Positions 20,654 to 32,749 of a stretch of DNA of 64,000 nucleotides are shown here, one piece after another. The stretch is from NCBI GenBank assembly GCA_023935145.1, contig CM043705.1, positions 58,533,584 to 58,597,583 of the forward strand, read 5' to 3'. Source of the stretch: Bretschneidera sinensis (Eukaryota > Streptophyta > Magnoliopsida > Brassicales > Akaniaceae). Each line of letters opens with the position of its first letter. Positions within the stretch are counted from its first letter, which is position 1. The position numbers and the translations under genes were made by a program. The notes under the pieces were generated by a model, which had not been told where the DNA came from, made no database searches, and was given only the letters and a program-made list of their open reading frames with translations.

Positions 20654-21450
20654 ATGTTGGTGGAGACGACTACTTTTAGTTTGTTGAGGGTAGGTCTTCC
20701 GATGATCATATTGTTAGGCGACGGTTGTTTGACTACTAGGAAGGTAGTTCGCACAGTAGCCACCCATCGAGCTATCTCTGTAGTGATCGGGAGAACTATA
20801 CTACCCTCAGTGAACAGCAAGGTCCTCAAGAAAACGTATAGCGAGGTAGAGATTGGTTCCAGCTGATCATCTTTCAGCTGCATCTGTTGGAAAGCATCGT
20901 AGAACAAGATGTCTACTGAGCTTTCGTTGTCTACCAAAATGCGTATGACTTCGTGGTTGGCTACAAGAAGGGAGACCACCATGGCATCATTGTGTGGGGT
21001 CTGTACTCCATCCAGATCATTGTCCATGAATGAGATTATTTGGTTTGTCTTTCTTCGCTTATGGGGGCCGCTGATAGAGGCCACAGACCTGACATATACT
21101 TTTTCATTCTGTCCTGAGTTGCCTCCAACGGCGGGGCCTCCACAGATTGTCTTGATAACTATAGTTACTATGACTTCTTGCCCCCCTCGGTTAGGCTCTT
21201 CTTGGTTGGGCCTTGGACTTTTTTGGGGAGCTTGACACTCTTGGTTTATATTGAAGGGATGCCCAGGGCTTCTTCTAGGTCGGTCAGGCATTCCTCTTTG
21301 TCGTGTACCGGTAAACTCCTTCAAATTCTCTTGAATGATGAGGGCCTTAATTTGTTGCTTTAAGGCATGGCACTCCTCGATGTCATGCCCTTGGTTTCTA
21401 TAGAACCGACACCACTTGCTCTGATCCCTGTTGAGGTGTTGTGGTCTCAA
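20650..21450 (-). pseudogene. Tat-like gag end and aspartic protease
   Basis: A 266-codon open stretch: zinc-finger-like CRFYRNQGHDIEECHALK, then a Pro/Arg-rich spacer, ISFMDNDLDGVQTPHNDAMVV and the protease active site RILVDNESSVDILFYDAF (DxGSS-type, here DNESS), flap and RPTLNKLKVVVST. The Gly-to-Glu change in the active site argues against function. Confidence 0.82.
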
Positions 21451-21453
21451 GGG

Positions 21454-22514
21454 CTACTGGAGGATCGCCTTGTCTTGGAGTTGCATCATAACGTTCGTTC
21501 TGGATGCACTGAAGGGAGTGAAGCTCTCAAAACTAGCAGAGGTCTTGCACCTACTCTCGCGATGGGGTTTTTTTATCGTCTCATTGTGAGTGTCGCTGGT
21601 GTCTTTACTCTTCTTCTCCGTCTCTCTTTCCCGTTCTCTTTGAAAAGCTTGATCGTCATCTGCTAGCATATATTTCCCTACTCGAGCCAGGACCTCGTTC
21701 ATGTCATTAAGCGGTCGCCTAGCGAGCTTGGAGCTAAAGATTTCGGACCTTAGTCCGTTTTTGAACGCCAGCATTTGAATGTTGGGGTCGAGGCCGAAGA
21801 TCTCCGAAGCAGCAGCATTGAACCTTAATATATAAGCCCGAAGCCTCTCCCCTCGGTGCTGAATGATGTTGAGCAGCCTCTCTGAGTTCTTCTTAGGTCC
21901 TTTGTTGCTGAGAAAGTGGGACACAAACGCGTATGAAAGTGGTGATGTTTCCTGGTTTCAACCGGGAATACCACATGTCAGTTGCTTTTTCAAGCGTTAG
22001 GGAAAATGCTCGACACATGACCAAATCGAAGTGCCAATGCAGCATCATGACAGTTTTGTAATGCTGGAAGTGATCTAAGGGATCTGCCATCATAGGGCTT
22101 AATTTGCAGCATTCGAAAATTTGGTGAGAGCGGGGCCTCAAGGACTTCCAATGTGAATGGTGGGTCCTAGATGCTGAGTTCATCCAAGACATCTCCTCGA
22201 TTATTCTGTCTAGGCTGAGGTTACTTCTGGAGGAGGAGCCTCCCCTGGACTTACTGGTGCGAGGCGATGAGGATTCCATAGTGGAGTTATTGTCAATCGG
22301 GAGCCCGTTACTAGGAGCTAGCTTGCCTAGCGGTGCGGTGAGGAAATGAGGGTAAAGGTTGTCGACCCCCTCTCCGGACCTCGGCGGTCAGGTCTGTTAC
22401 CAAGCGGGAGAGCTCTAAGAATTGTGCTTGACTTATTGGAATGGTGGGGTATGCTATGGCAGCTCCTCGGAGGTTTTCGAGCCGGTCGACCTCCGTGTGG
22501 AGAGGGTGTTGCAC
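21454..22514 (-). pseudogene. Tat-like gag (capsid region)
   Basis: 22311-22514 holds the gag N-terminus with FLELSRLVTDLTAEVRRGGR. 21893-22279 holds MADPLDHFQHYKTVMMLHWH, MCRAFSLTLEKATDMWYSRLKPGNI. 21454-21924 holds ERLLNIIQHRGERLRAYILRF, FKNGLRSEIFSSKLARRP and a charged RERERETEKK tail. These form a Retrotrans_gag domain split by two frame changes. Only about 20 bp separate it from the 5' LTR, so the leader and PBS appear deleted. Confidence 0.8.
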
Positions 22515-22534
22515 TCCTGGAAGGGTTCGGGGTT

Positions 22535-23162
22535 CGCAACTAGAGGTTCAACGTTCTGTGGTTTACACAAAGAACGAGGGGTGAACTAAAGAGTCACCGG
22601 AGGAAAAAGGGGTTGGGGGGAGGGGATTGCCTCCGAAGACTCTCCGATGCCTTTGTTATGACAAGGGTTTGAGAAGAAAAAGAGAGATATGATATTAGTG
22701 CTATTAGTGATAAGCTTGAATTTTAAGATGAGATTGAATTCACATACCCTGGGCTTTTTATAGTGTTTTAAGGGCAAGTTGGCCACGTGTCCGGGATGGT
22801 GCGATCCCTGAGATCTCGCTCCTCCGGCGAAGAGTCTTGTCACGTGTTTCAGGGATGGCTCAATCCCTACGATCACGCTTGCACTTCTGCATGGGGGAGT
22901 CTGTGAGTGACGACGGTTTTGCCAACAACTTTCCCACGCATCGTCCGTTTATTGGAGGGAAATTGCCCACATGTCATTAGGCTCCTGGAGGGTGATTTTA
23001 CTGGTGTGGCCGCATATTGTCCATTTATTGAAGGGGAATTGTCCACGTGTCATTAGGCTACTAGAGGGTGATTTTCTTGGTGTGGCCACGTGTCGTCCAG
23101 TCATTGGAGGGGAATTATTCACGTGTCATTAGGCTACTGGAGGGTGATTTTATGGCTGTATG
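22535..23162 (-). repeat. 5' LTR of the Tat-like element
   Basis: Homologous to 12795-13417. Three 76-bp units (22946-23162), each with CCACGTGTC or a variant, precede (on the minus strand) TATA-like CACTATAAAAAGCCC at 22751-22765. The outer end reads TATG where TATCA is expected, a small lesion. Confidence 0.8.
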
Positions 23163-23476
23163 AAATCCAAAACTAGATAAGCGGCCCACGGATTTGGGTG
23201 GGTTAAATTTTATGTTTTTTGTTTTAAAATATAAAAATAATATATTAATGTATTTTATATTTTTTTATTTAATTTTACCCTACCTATTTTAAAAAGAAAA
23301 CGTTCAATCAATTTTTTGGACATGCTACAGTGACGATAAGGTTTGGTTTAATATTAATAATCATGATTGAGAATTAGTTTGCTAAATTTGCAAAGAAAAC
23401 AGTCTTTATATACTTTCAAATGAGAAATTTAAGATTTCAATTTGAGTTTGCAACAAGGGGTATAACTTAATTTGTA
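23163..23476. other. Spacer right of the Tat-like element
   Basis: AT-rich, with a possible AAATC duplication at 23163-23167. Nothing else seen. Confidence 0.5.
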
Positions 23477-24224
23477 GGCTTAAATGCAAATACTACCCTT
23501 GATTGGAATTTGATGCAATGAATATTTTTCAATCATTTTTTTAGCAAGATTAACACATGTTTGGCAATGTTTCATTTAAACTCTAAAACTCATCATAGTC
23601 TGCAGATGAATGGAAAAAAATGTAAAAAAAGATAATTAAAATTAAAATAGAATCAAATGACGTTACTGTTCTTTTATAATAAACTGATCTAGAACGAAAA
23701 AGAGAGACCTCGGTAAAGTTAATATCAAGAGTAATTGTGTTTACTAGTATAATCAACATTAGAGAATAATTGTTTAATTCATTAGAAAAGTACAATTAGT
23801 TCGATATACTAGTAAATACAATTACTCTTGTCATTAGTTTTACCATATAAGAGGTCTCTCTGTTTCGTTCTATATTAGTTTGTTATAAAAGAAAAGTAAT
23901 GTCATTTGGTTTCATTTTAAGTTTAATTTTTACTTATTTTTCATCCAATTTTAGGGTTTAAATGAGACACATGTCTTTCACGTACTTAACCTTGTTGAAA
24001 AATTGATTGGATGATATTCATTATATCTGTTGAGCTAGGTGTTTGTAGTAATTGTCTCATGCTTAATTTTATGTTAGTTGCACTCTGACTACCAGCTATA
24101 ACTTTTGATGCAGTGATAGACATTTGATCCTGACAATATTTAATTTCCAATTGAGGGTTTAAATTGCTCTAACTGAAAAAAGTGTAAAAAATGCAATTTT
24201 GAGGGTAATATTTGCATTTAAGCC
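23477..24224. mobile_element. Mutator-type foldback MITE
   Basis: Terminal repeats GGCTTAAATGCAAATACTAC and the inverted GTAATATTTGCATTTAAGCC. Inner arms are also inverted: 23600-23760 mirrors 23800-23960 (for example AGAGAGACCTCGGTAAAG against TTTTACCATATAAGAGGTCT). Nine-base flanks TAATTTGTA (23468-23476) and TAATTTATA (24225-24233) match 8 of 9, the size of a Mutator target duplication. No coding capacity. Confidence 0.72.
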
Positions 24225-25179
24225 TAATTTATATTAACTCTGTCTCTCCTACGTTGATATGTATAGAAAATATTTTTTAAAAAAACATAATAATAATTTT
24301 ATAGTAAAATTACCGAAAAAATCTAAATTTAAAAGTAATTTAATAAACTTAATTAAAATTTGACTTTCCAAAACGAACAAACAATATAAAACTTCTCAAA
24401 ATAAAACATTTGTCGTTATATATGGGATGGTGAGAAGAAGCAATTACATTCAAAATGATCACGATTCTATTTATTTAAAAATTGAAATGAAATGAAATTT
24501 ATAATAATATTGACTGTCACATCATCAAATAGATAATATTTAAATTCAAATTTGTCAAACTGACATTTAATCTCACTAAAATCATAATCCATTCAAAAAC
24601 AATTTAAATCTTTCCATCTTCAGTCGTCTCGGTTAATAAAAAAACAAACTTCACCTCTTTCTTTGGTTCATTTTCTTCATCTTCCAAGTCAATGCCAAAG
24701 CTTACTTCCACCGGCCACAGATGACTAAGGAACATAACTTGTCTACAAGCGTGATTCCCGCAGCAAAAAGAGACCAAAAAAGACTTTTTCTGGGAGATTC
24801 TTACATACACCTGGTCCAAACATTCTGCGTTTAAACCGAGTCCATCACAACCATTCTAGAAAATTTAATGAATGACTGTTATGGACCGGTTCATATGCAG
24901 TTTTTGAACTGGGTGCAAGCAAGGATTTTCCTTCCGAGCCGCCAAAAAATCAAACCATAAAGTGAGGCAATCATCAGGAGGGATAATTTTTCAAAATGTT
25001 TATTGAGCGATCATATTTTACATATTTATTCATTTTATCTTACATTCAGCATACGCTGATCATAAAGCTGTAATAGAACACTTCTTTTGGGTGAACAACA
25101 GTTCAACCTTCTATCAGTGCTCGGGCTGGGCCGGCATGACGGAAACCTGCGAGGCCTGCCTGTGTTTATAGCAGCTAAG
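24225..25179. other. Spacer and 3' flank of the TTC38-like gene
   Basis: AT-rich to 24600. A 71-codon minus-strand frame at 24604-24819 (MDQVYVRISQKKSFLVSFCC) has no recognisable relative and is not counted as a gene. TTTATT at 25025-25030 gives AATAAA on the minus strand, about 150 nt after the stop codon at 25180, a likely polyadenylation signal for the gene. Confidence 0.5.
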
Positions 25180-28100
25180 TTAATAGAAATATGCAGCCTC
25201 TAATTCCCTTGCCTTCTCGCCTAAGCTTGCAGCTTCCGGTCTCCCTGCCATCAAGTAGCCTCTCTCCTGAACCAAAGATGCAAAAGAAAAATTCTTCAAT
25301 CATATAAGACAAGCTGCCTAGCAAAAAGGCTATGGTATTGTAAACTAGAGCTATACCAGCAAGCGCCATAAGAAAGGGACCCCTTCCCTCTTCTTGATCC
25401 TCCTCTCTATTACTTCGATCGCTAAAATTTCATCGCTATAAGTCAGGAAAGAACCATTGAGAAGTATTGATAAATAAATTATAAATGGATCATACCCTTG
25501 GTAGCTTGTCCAGTAATCAGCAGCATACTGTACCAAACTTCATTAAATACATCAACCTGTTCATCAGATGCCCCGATAATCTAGCACAAAGAAGTAACAT
25601 TCATACTTTATTTACCTGAAGATTTGAATATGAAGCCAGAAAATACACACGATCAAATCATGATAATAGTACCTTACAATCATTCGCATCAAAATCTGGT
25701 CCAAGCAATTCTAAAGCCTCTTTGTCATAACCCTTCCCATACTCATATAGGGCCTCTGCAAGCTGATAACCAAAAAATTAAATCTTTCAGAAGAGAATCA
25801 ACCTTCCGAGCTTCCCCAAAAAAGAAGGAAAATGGGAAAAGCATATCTATGATAAGCAAGTTTCAACATACAGTAACAGTAACAGCACAAATGAAGATTA
25901 TCTAAATGGGAGTGGCATGAGTAAAATAAAGTTAAAATGCAGCCTAGAATGATCATATTTAATAATGCACCTTTAATAACAGCATTGTGGCAATAATTCA
26001 AAGTGCAGCAATAACAAAAGTTCTAATTGTGGCAAATTAAATGTCAACATTGCTGGCCCTGCATGAGAGAGTATGTAAAGCTGTGTGATTTGGCCAAGAC
26101 ACCTCTAAAGGTCTACTACAAAGTAGCAACAGAACTTCAATGAACTAGCAAGTAAATTCATGATAAATGGCAAAGGAAAAAAAGCAATAGGAACAAACCA
26201 GAATTCCTTTCTGCATTAATTGTTGCTTTTTCTTGCTCATCTTAGAAGTTCTACACGAAGAGAACGAGACTACAATGTAATACATGCCAAACTAAATCTG
26301 AAAATATGCAAGGAAAGAAAAGAAGATCCTTCTAACCGAGACTTCAGGCCATCGAGTAAATCCTGTGCTTTAGAAAGCTCTCCGGTTTTAGCTAAGGCCC
26401 ACAGTATCAGCACATCCAGGTGCAACTCTAAATACCAGTTTGCCTGAACATTGTAGTGCACGTGTAGGTATCAGAAAACAATAAGAAAATGCACATGATA
26501 TGAGGAGAAAAAGGCACATATAGAAGGCTATTTGATAATAAAAAGACAGAACCTTGTCCTCAGCTCCTCACAGTCTCACATTGGAAAGGAGTATTTCATT
26601 TCAATTTTATACTCTATGAACTTTACGCAAATTGTAGCTCTGATGATTAAAGAAGTTATAGGTTCTTCCGCATATCAGTACCACATGCTTCTTCCTTACC
26701 TAGGCTAATACTTCAAATCATACCTTTTGGTCAGTACAACGGTAACTTTATAACAAAATGAACTGCAACAAAGGAGCAGGAGACTACAACATATCAAGTT
26801 GCTTACAACTAATCTTTGCCAAACTCCACCGTTACCACATAATAACGAAGAAAGAAAATCATAATCTAACGGAAGCCACATCATAATTGATAATCAAGCT
26901 ATACTTTACTGATTTTTTTATACAAGCTTCTTTCTCACTGATGATGTGGTATTCCCTACATTTACATTCATTCCAGCATCCCAGTCCTCATAAAAATTAA
27001 ATTCTTTCAGATATTCACAGAAAATGTGGTTTCATTGTGATCCGTAGATGCCCAAGTACAGAGAAGGATAAGTTGCATTGCAAACTTATACAAATATAGT
27101 TTACATTCCCTTTGGACAATGGTAGAGCGACATGCTATTTGATTATTGCATACTTTTTTTTGCCATTGCCTGCGTGCCATAGAGAAGCAAATTTATTTTA
27201 AGTTTAATTTTTGTTCAGTTTCTGTGAAGAGGCTGTGTGGAAAAAAAATTGACGACCCAATAAGAGTCTTGGTCCATATCACATACAACATGTTTCATAA
27301 AGTAGGAACAACAGTTTACGCTGAACCAACTTGTTTCTAAAAAAGTTTTTAAAAATATATCCTAAGAATAGAATAGGATTATGCTAGAACTTCAATCATT
27401 TTAATTTTAGATCAGTTATTCCAAAAATGCTTAATCCCAGTGAAACTTATTTGAAACCAAAAAAAAAAAAGTGAAACTTATTAACAATTAGGACAATGTA
27501 GTGTAACTCACTTGATCTGTTAGACGACCTGCTAAGATCTTCAGACGACCCTCAAAGACATCATGTTCACCCCGTACATACATCCGCAACAACAAACCCA
27601 GAGCATTCAAGTAAACCTAAATGCACATGAAGTTAAGACTTGTAAGCCACGAGAAACCAGGTCATTAAAGAAGACAAAAGAATATACCTCTGCACAGACA
27701 GCATCAGCTCTTTCCAATTCCTTCCAGATACAATTATCGTAAACCTCTAGGACCTTTGTTACGGAGGCATGACCTTCCAGGTAACAAAGAGCAACATGCC
27801 ACCAATTGTGTGTGTACCTAAACATTGAAACTGTAAATCAATCAAAATTTTCCAAAAGTTCAAAAAATAAATACATAAACTTAAAATTTATGATAAGAAT
27901 CTTTTAGATGGATTAACATGCATACATGAATGATGAACAAGAACTCCATGAAGATGAGCATTCTTCCATGAACTGTACTGCCTTCTTGAAACGACACTCA
28001 TACTGATGGACATGACACAACTGCATGAGAACCCAATCACTATAAGAATCGTTAAAGGGCATAAATATCAGAAATCTGGTGATAGTGAAAGGACCTTCTT

Positions 28101-31100
28101 GCTGCAGCAAATTACAGTAATAATAATAAGAAGAATATGTTGTTAGAGATGTCCATATAAAGCTAGAATGCACTCATGAACTAGCATTCCCCATGTATGT
28201 TACTAATAATTTGGCCATGATTTTGCTTTACATTCAACAGGACCGCAAATGAACACAGATTTCAAAAGCATGCTGCAACTCTACAAGGATTCCGGCATTT
28301 ATTTCCAAACAAAAGCAAAACAGTTAACTAAAAATTCCAACTATAAATTAGACAGAAACAACTAAAACTCACAGCATGTTGTGCCCAGCAGTCTTGCTTG
28401 TTGATCTCAAATCCCTTTTTCCCAGCTTCCTCAGCATCAGCCATACGATCAAGCTCTAGTAATGGGAAAGCAAGCATGCCATATATGTAGTCTTCTTGTT
28501 GATTTTTGGGTAGAACCTATGAAACTTGCAACCATTATACAACTTCATTGAATGCGGATAATTGGCAATGAGTCAATAACATATTTTGTTAATCTGTAAT
28601 ATCTTAGAGCATAAGACTTATTCTTAGTCAACACATTCCGCAAATGCCAGAGGAAAATAAAGAACCATTTTGCAACTTTTTTTGAGGAAACCATGAACAA
28701 TTGACTGGATGGACAGGAACCTGTTGAGCAAGACCTAAAGACAGATCAGGTCGAGCCATGTAGAAGCACAGCACTTGGGCTCTCTTTAGAGAAACCAAAT
28801 CTTTTGGGAACTCTTTCAATAGCTGTAAAAAGAACATAAGTGTCATATACTGGGAACAGATCTTGTACAGAAACCATAACTTAACCTAAAATGTAATATG
28901 GCGCCGTTTGGAAGAGATTTAAGCTTAAATCTGCTAGCTTAAATCTCTTCCCAAACATTGCCTATAATAATTTAACTCATGTCAACTACTTAATCACAAA
29001 GCATCACTCTGATCATTTACAAGAAAAACAGACATCACATAGCAAATTAATTGTGCTCATAAACGTGTGATAACCATAATTTTTCTATAAATAAGAATTA
29101 CACTGAACTTTAAACCGTCCATAGCAATTCTAAGCAGGTTCAAACTACAAAACCCATTTGCCTTTACCGTCGTCTGTAAACATTTAAGGTTTTGGAATTA
29201 TAACATTTCTGATATATGGTAACCTTGTTCATATTGGATACATGTACTGATGTATACACTAGTTCATACCCCGAGAATCATTAAATTATATGGCAACTTA
29301 AAGAAGGTAGCAAAATTTTACTACATGGTTATTAGAGCCATTACAGGATTGCAGGACAACACTAGGATATGATCACCTCAGTCATATATTTTTCTTTTGA
29401 TAAGAAAAAAATTGTATAGAAAAAGCACCAAGGGGGTGCAAGTGAGAAACCCATTTACAAGAACTATCTACAAGATAATAATTCAACAAAGTGTATGAGG
29501 CCTTCCACATTTACAAAAAAAGTTACCCCTAAACCTAAAAGTAACGGTATTGAACCATCTATCCTAATCGCTTCTAAAGACTCCAAAGATCAAAAGCCCT
29601 CCTATTCCTCTCATTGCAAACAAGCCAAAAGACAGAGAGAGGGATCAATATGAAAGCTTTCTTCAACTCAAAAAATTCTAGCCAACATACACCGGACTTG
29701 GTTCTTTCTTTACATATGTAACACCTATTAACAAGCATTCTCCCTCTTCTTTGCAAATTATCAATAGGTAGAACCTTCTCCGAAAAAGCTTCCCACAAAA
29801 AGAAACTAACATTTTAAAAGGCACAAGAATTCCAAATGGCTTTCCACGGGAAGTTGGGGGATCCTTTCCTTGGTAACTCATAAAAAAGGACCTTGTAGGA
29901 TAATTTCACTTCAAAGCCTCTTTCCGGGTTAAACGTCCATCGGACTGCATCCTCACTAGTCAAGTCAAAGCTATTGTTATATAAGATCTCAAAGAACTTC
30001 CCGCCAATTAAGGGAATTCTTTCTCACACAAAAGCAAAAACATCCGGAAATTGGTCTTTCAAAGAAGTGTGCCCACATCAAGTATCATGTGGGCCAAAGC
30101 CGGATTTTTTCCCCATTGCCCACCATAAAGGAAACAAGAGGAATGAATCTACCACCCCTTCCATGTCCATTTCCCAACCCCCACACCATAGATTCCCCTC
30201 CCCTCCTTAAAAATCCACATGTTAAGCTCAACACCAAACTTAGCAACAATCACTTTCCCCCAAAGATGATCCCCCTCCACCACTAAAACACCTCAAACGT
30301 TAAGTGCATCAACCGATTTTACAGCCACATCTCTTCTAAATTAATCTTGGTCAATTAACCCATCAGCTGGATTCCTAACATAGGATTATATATTTTAAAT
30401 CGGCCAATGGAATACAATAAGATAGCCAAGAACATCTATGGCGGTTCATCAAACTGTATCTTTCTAGTAAATGGAATGCGAAATGTGACCTTGTTCTGCC
30501 TCAAGCAAGTTCTGTGATAGTCACATAAAGAAATGGGATCAACTTCAACATAAGAACAATGTCTCATCATAAGCGAAACAATAACTACGCAAAACTCATT
30601 AGAGTCATAATATTACCAATGAAAAAGTATGTAAAGGCATTGCCAAGGAAGACCCATTTTAACATAGAATGCAATTCATCGGGGAGGAAAAAAATATATA
30701 GAAAATAGAGACACTACTAACCATATAATTCTCTTAAGAGAAGCACGCTATTATATTGCTCGCATACCTTTGAGTGCAACTCAACAGCCACATCATCGTC
30801 TCTGTTCTCAGAAATCAAATAACTGACAGCATCGAAAACTGCTTTCTCATACGAGGTTGCTTGTTCCTACCCACAACGAATTTCCAATCAAGAAAACAAA
30901 ATCCAAAGGTACGACAAATTCAGCACAAGGTCCAACCAACTCCAGCCCCTTTAATCGTCTTATTTTCATGATATTGCATAATATAAAGAAAAAGAAAAGA
31001 ACTTACAATACGAGACTTGGCAGCTTGAATATGAGAAGGAGCTCTAGAAGGATCACTAGAGCATAGGAAATGAGCAGCCAAAATATTGGCCAAAACGCAG

Positions 31101-31360
31101 TCCTTGTCATGAAGAGGCGCTTCTAGAATCACACTCCTCTCTCTCCCGTAACTAAGCACCTTCATTAATCAAAAACCAACCAACCCAGAAAATGAAAAAT
31201 TAAAACCCAAAAACAAAAAAAACTTCAAAATTTGAACAAAAGAAAGTATGAATTAAAGAGATTAGACCTGATGATAGTAGGCGTTGATGGCAGAGATGCA
31301 AGAATCAGAAGAGGTATAGACTTCATATCCCCACCTATCGAATTTAACTCCTCTTTCCAT
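25180..31360 (-). CDS. TTC38-like tetratricopeptide-repeat protein, 14 exons, intact
   Basis: Exons (minus, in order): 31268-31360, 31007-31159, 30768-30866, 28721-28822, 28373-28516, 27926-28020, 27688-27817, 27512-27616, 26337-26443, 26199-26250, 25673-25762, 25496-25580, 25357-25421, 25180-25266. All introns are GT-AG, phases agree, and the exons sum to 1,407 bp, 468 residues plus stop. Human TTC38 is about the same length. Landmarks: start MERGVKFDRWGYEVYT; KEFPKDLVSLKRAQVLCFYM; DYIYGMLAFPLLELDRM; QDCWAQHALCHVHQYE; THNWWHVALCYLEGHASV; ELERADAVCAEVYLNALGLL; NWYLELHLDVLILWALAKTG; EQVDVFNEVWYSMLLITGQA. The repeats form a TPR-like helical scaffold, predicted soluble; no signal peptide or membrane segment. 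The biochemical role of this family in plants is not established. Intron 3 (about 1.9 kb) holds transposon sequence. This is the only intact cellular gene in the window. Confidence 0.93.
28900..28962. mobile_element. 63-bp palindromic MITE-like insertion in intron 3
   Basis: Near-perfect hairpin: GGCGCCGTTTGGAAGAGAT at one end, and GGCAATGTTTGGGAAGAGAT when the other end is read on the minus strand, with a loop of about 14 bases. Flanks share TAT on both sides. Size and symmetry fit a minimal MITE remnant. Confidence 0.45.
29388..30300 (-). mobile_element. LINE 3' fragment in intron 3 of the TTC38-like gene
   Basis: On the minus strand: WCGHTSLKDQFPDVFAFV, AVRWTFNPERGFEVKLSYKV, NFPWKAIWNSC, SFFLWEAFSEKVLPIDNLQRR, MLVNRCYICKE, FWLVCNERNRRAFD. 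This is the reverse-transcriptase zinc-binding region at the end of plant LINE ORF2, with stops and a lost HLLLHC block. The 3' end is A-rich around TTTCTTATCAAAAGAAAAA at the 29388 side. 5'-truncated, same strand as the host gene. Confidence 0.78.
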
Positions 31361-32442
31361 TTTTTACACTCTCTACTCTCCGATCTTTTATGCTCCTTTG
31401 AATCAGTGGCGTTTTTTTTCTTCTGGATGTGGAACAGATTTACTAAACAAAGAGAAGAGGAATAAAGATCGGAGAGTAGAAAGTTGTTGGGGACTACGAT
31501 GGATGTCTTTTTTTTTCAAATGAGTTTTGGATTATTGTTTCTTCAGAAAGAGGGTGTCATTTTCTTTAGTGTATATAGTGATACCTGGACAAGTATAGTC
31601 AAATGAATCCAAGGTTGTTACTTGTCTCAGTCTGCTTGATTAGGAGTTAGGTTTGGCATCATAGCCTGCTTGCTTCTGCTTTTGCAGAACGCTCAATCAA
31701 TCATAACGCGTCTATGTTATGTTTTAATAACTACATTTTATTGACAGGTCTTATTATGATTAATTGGGCTTACATGAACTGGACCTATGCAAAAAAAATT
31801 TATTGTTCTTGGTCTGTGTTTGATCTACGTTGAACTCAGCCATAGAATCATAAAATATGGTTAAATATCAATATTTGTCTTTGAAATTTATCACTTATTT
31901 AATTTTGTTTATAAAATTTTAATTTAAACAATGTTTCTTTTGTAGCTTCAAAATCGTTTCAATTGTTGACGCCATCACATTCCATTAAGAACTTAACGAA
32001 AGTCGCCATATATACTCTGGCTTGATAACTTTATAAGCCGATTTAACAAAATCGAGAGCTTGAAAAGAGGATTTTTACTTACATATCAGACGTACATGTG
32101 GTTTAGGGTTTCTTAGTGTAAAACAGCAGATATAATTTGTAGTTTCAATCCAGATCATGTGCATAGATAAAAAAAAAAAAAAAAAAATTCATGTTTAAAT
32201 CCTAATTTAGCAATGTCAACATCTATTTATTTGAGTCATATGAAATGCCCATCTAACAATTCCATTAAAATCTTGACGAAATTGTGATGATATGTTAAAA
32301 ATCATGGCTTCCTCTTAACATCACAATGGAAAATCAGGATTGAAATTGATTCATTTATGAGTTTTCGTCTTCTTTAAAAGAAGTGAAGCACAGAGGATAT
32401 GATGATGTGTAGCATTCTCTGGCGCTGTCAGAGAATTGTGAT
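31361..32442. other. Upstream region of the TTC38-like gene
   Basis: Holds the gene's promoter side. A TATA-like GCATAAAAG (minus) lies near 31394-31402, only about 35 bp before the ATG, so its role is doubtful. The rest is AT-rich, with an A-run at 32169-32187. No gene seen. Confidence 0.4.
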
Positions 32443-32741
32443 TAAGGGTGGATTCGAACCGAATAAGGTATTCGAGTTTGCCTCGATCTTAAATGAACAG
32501 GCTCGAGCTCGAACTATAATTTTAATAAATAAAAATATTAAATAAATATTGGTTCGAGCTCGAGCTCAGCTCGGCTCGGCTCGAGCTCAATAATACCTTA
32601 TTGAACTGTTAGAGAGCCTTTCGAATCGAACCTTAAGTTATTCGAGCTCGGCTCGATAAGCTATTCAAGTCTAAGTTTCAGGCTCAAGTTCGAGCTCGAG
32701 CTCAAATAGTTCGATAAAAGCTTGGCTTGATTCCAGCCCTA
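32443..32741. mobile_element. hAT-type MITE rich in GAGCTCGAGCTC
   Basis: 299 bp. Left end TAAGGGTGG; right end CCAGCCCTA, which reads TAGGGCTGG on the minus strand. Flanks ATTGTGAT (32435-32442) and ATTGTGAC (32742-32749) match 7 of 8, the hAT duplication size. The interior is dominated by CTCGAGCTCG and GGCTCGGCTCGAG motifs on both arms. Confidence 0.72.
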
Positions 32742-32749
32742 ATTGTGAC

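Larger units (their letters stand above)
12795..23162 (-). mobile_element. Tat-lineage Ty3-gypsy element, decayed, with antisense gene
   Basis: About 10.4 kb on the minus strand: 5' LTR at 22535-23162, gag, protease, RT-RNase H, second (plant-type) RNase H, integrase ending at 17312, then a long 3' region with an antisense gene, a 48-bp minisatellite, the polypurine tract and the 3' LTR at 12795-13417. The two RNase H domains and the protease context HNDAMVVSLLVANHEVIRIL place it in the Tat group (Tat/Ogre/Retand). A possible target duplication AAATC is at 12790-12794 and 23163-23167. Stops in every domain and a YMDN catalytic box make it inactive. Confidence 0.85.

Noticed and set aside
24604..24819. 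Possible small gene MDQVYVRISQKK, minus strand
   Set aside because: No recognisable domain, no partner exons, and location in a gene's 3' flank; kept only as a note in the spacer entry.
28900..28962. microRNA precursor
   Set aside because: The hairpin is short with terminal features of a MITE, and no known miRNA was recognised; small-RNA data would be needed.
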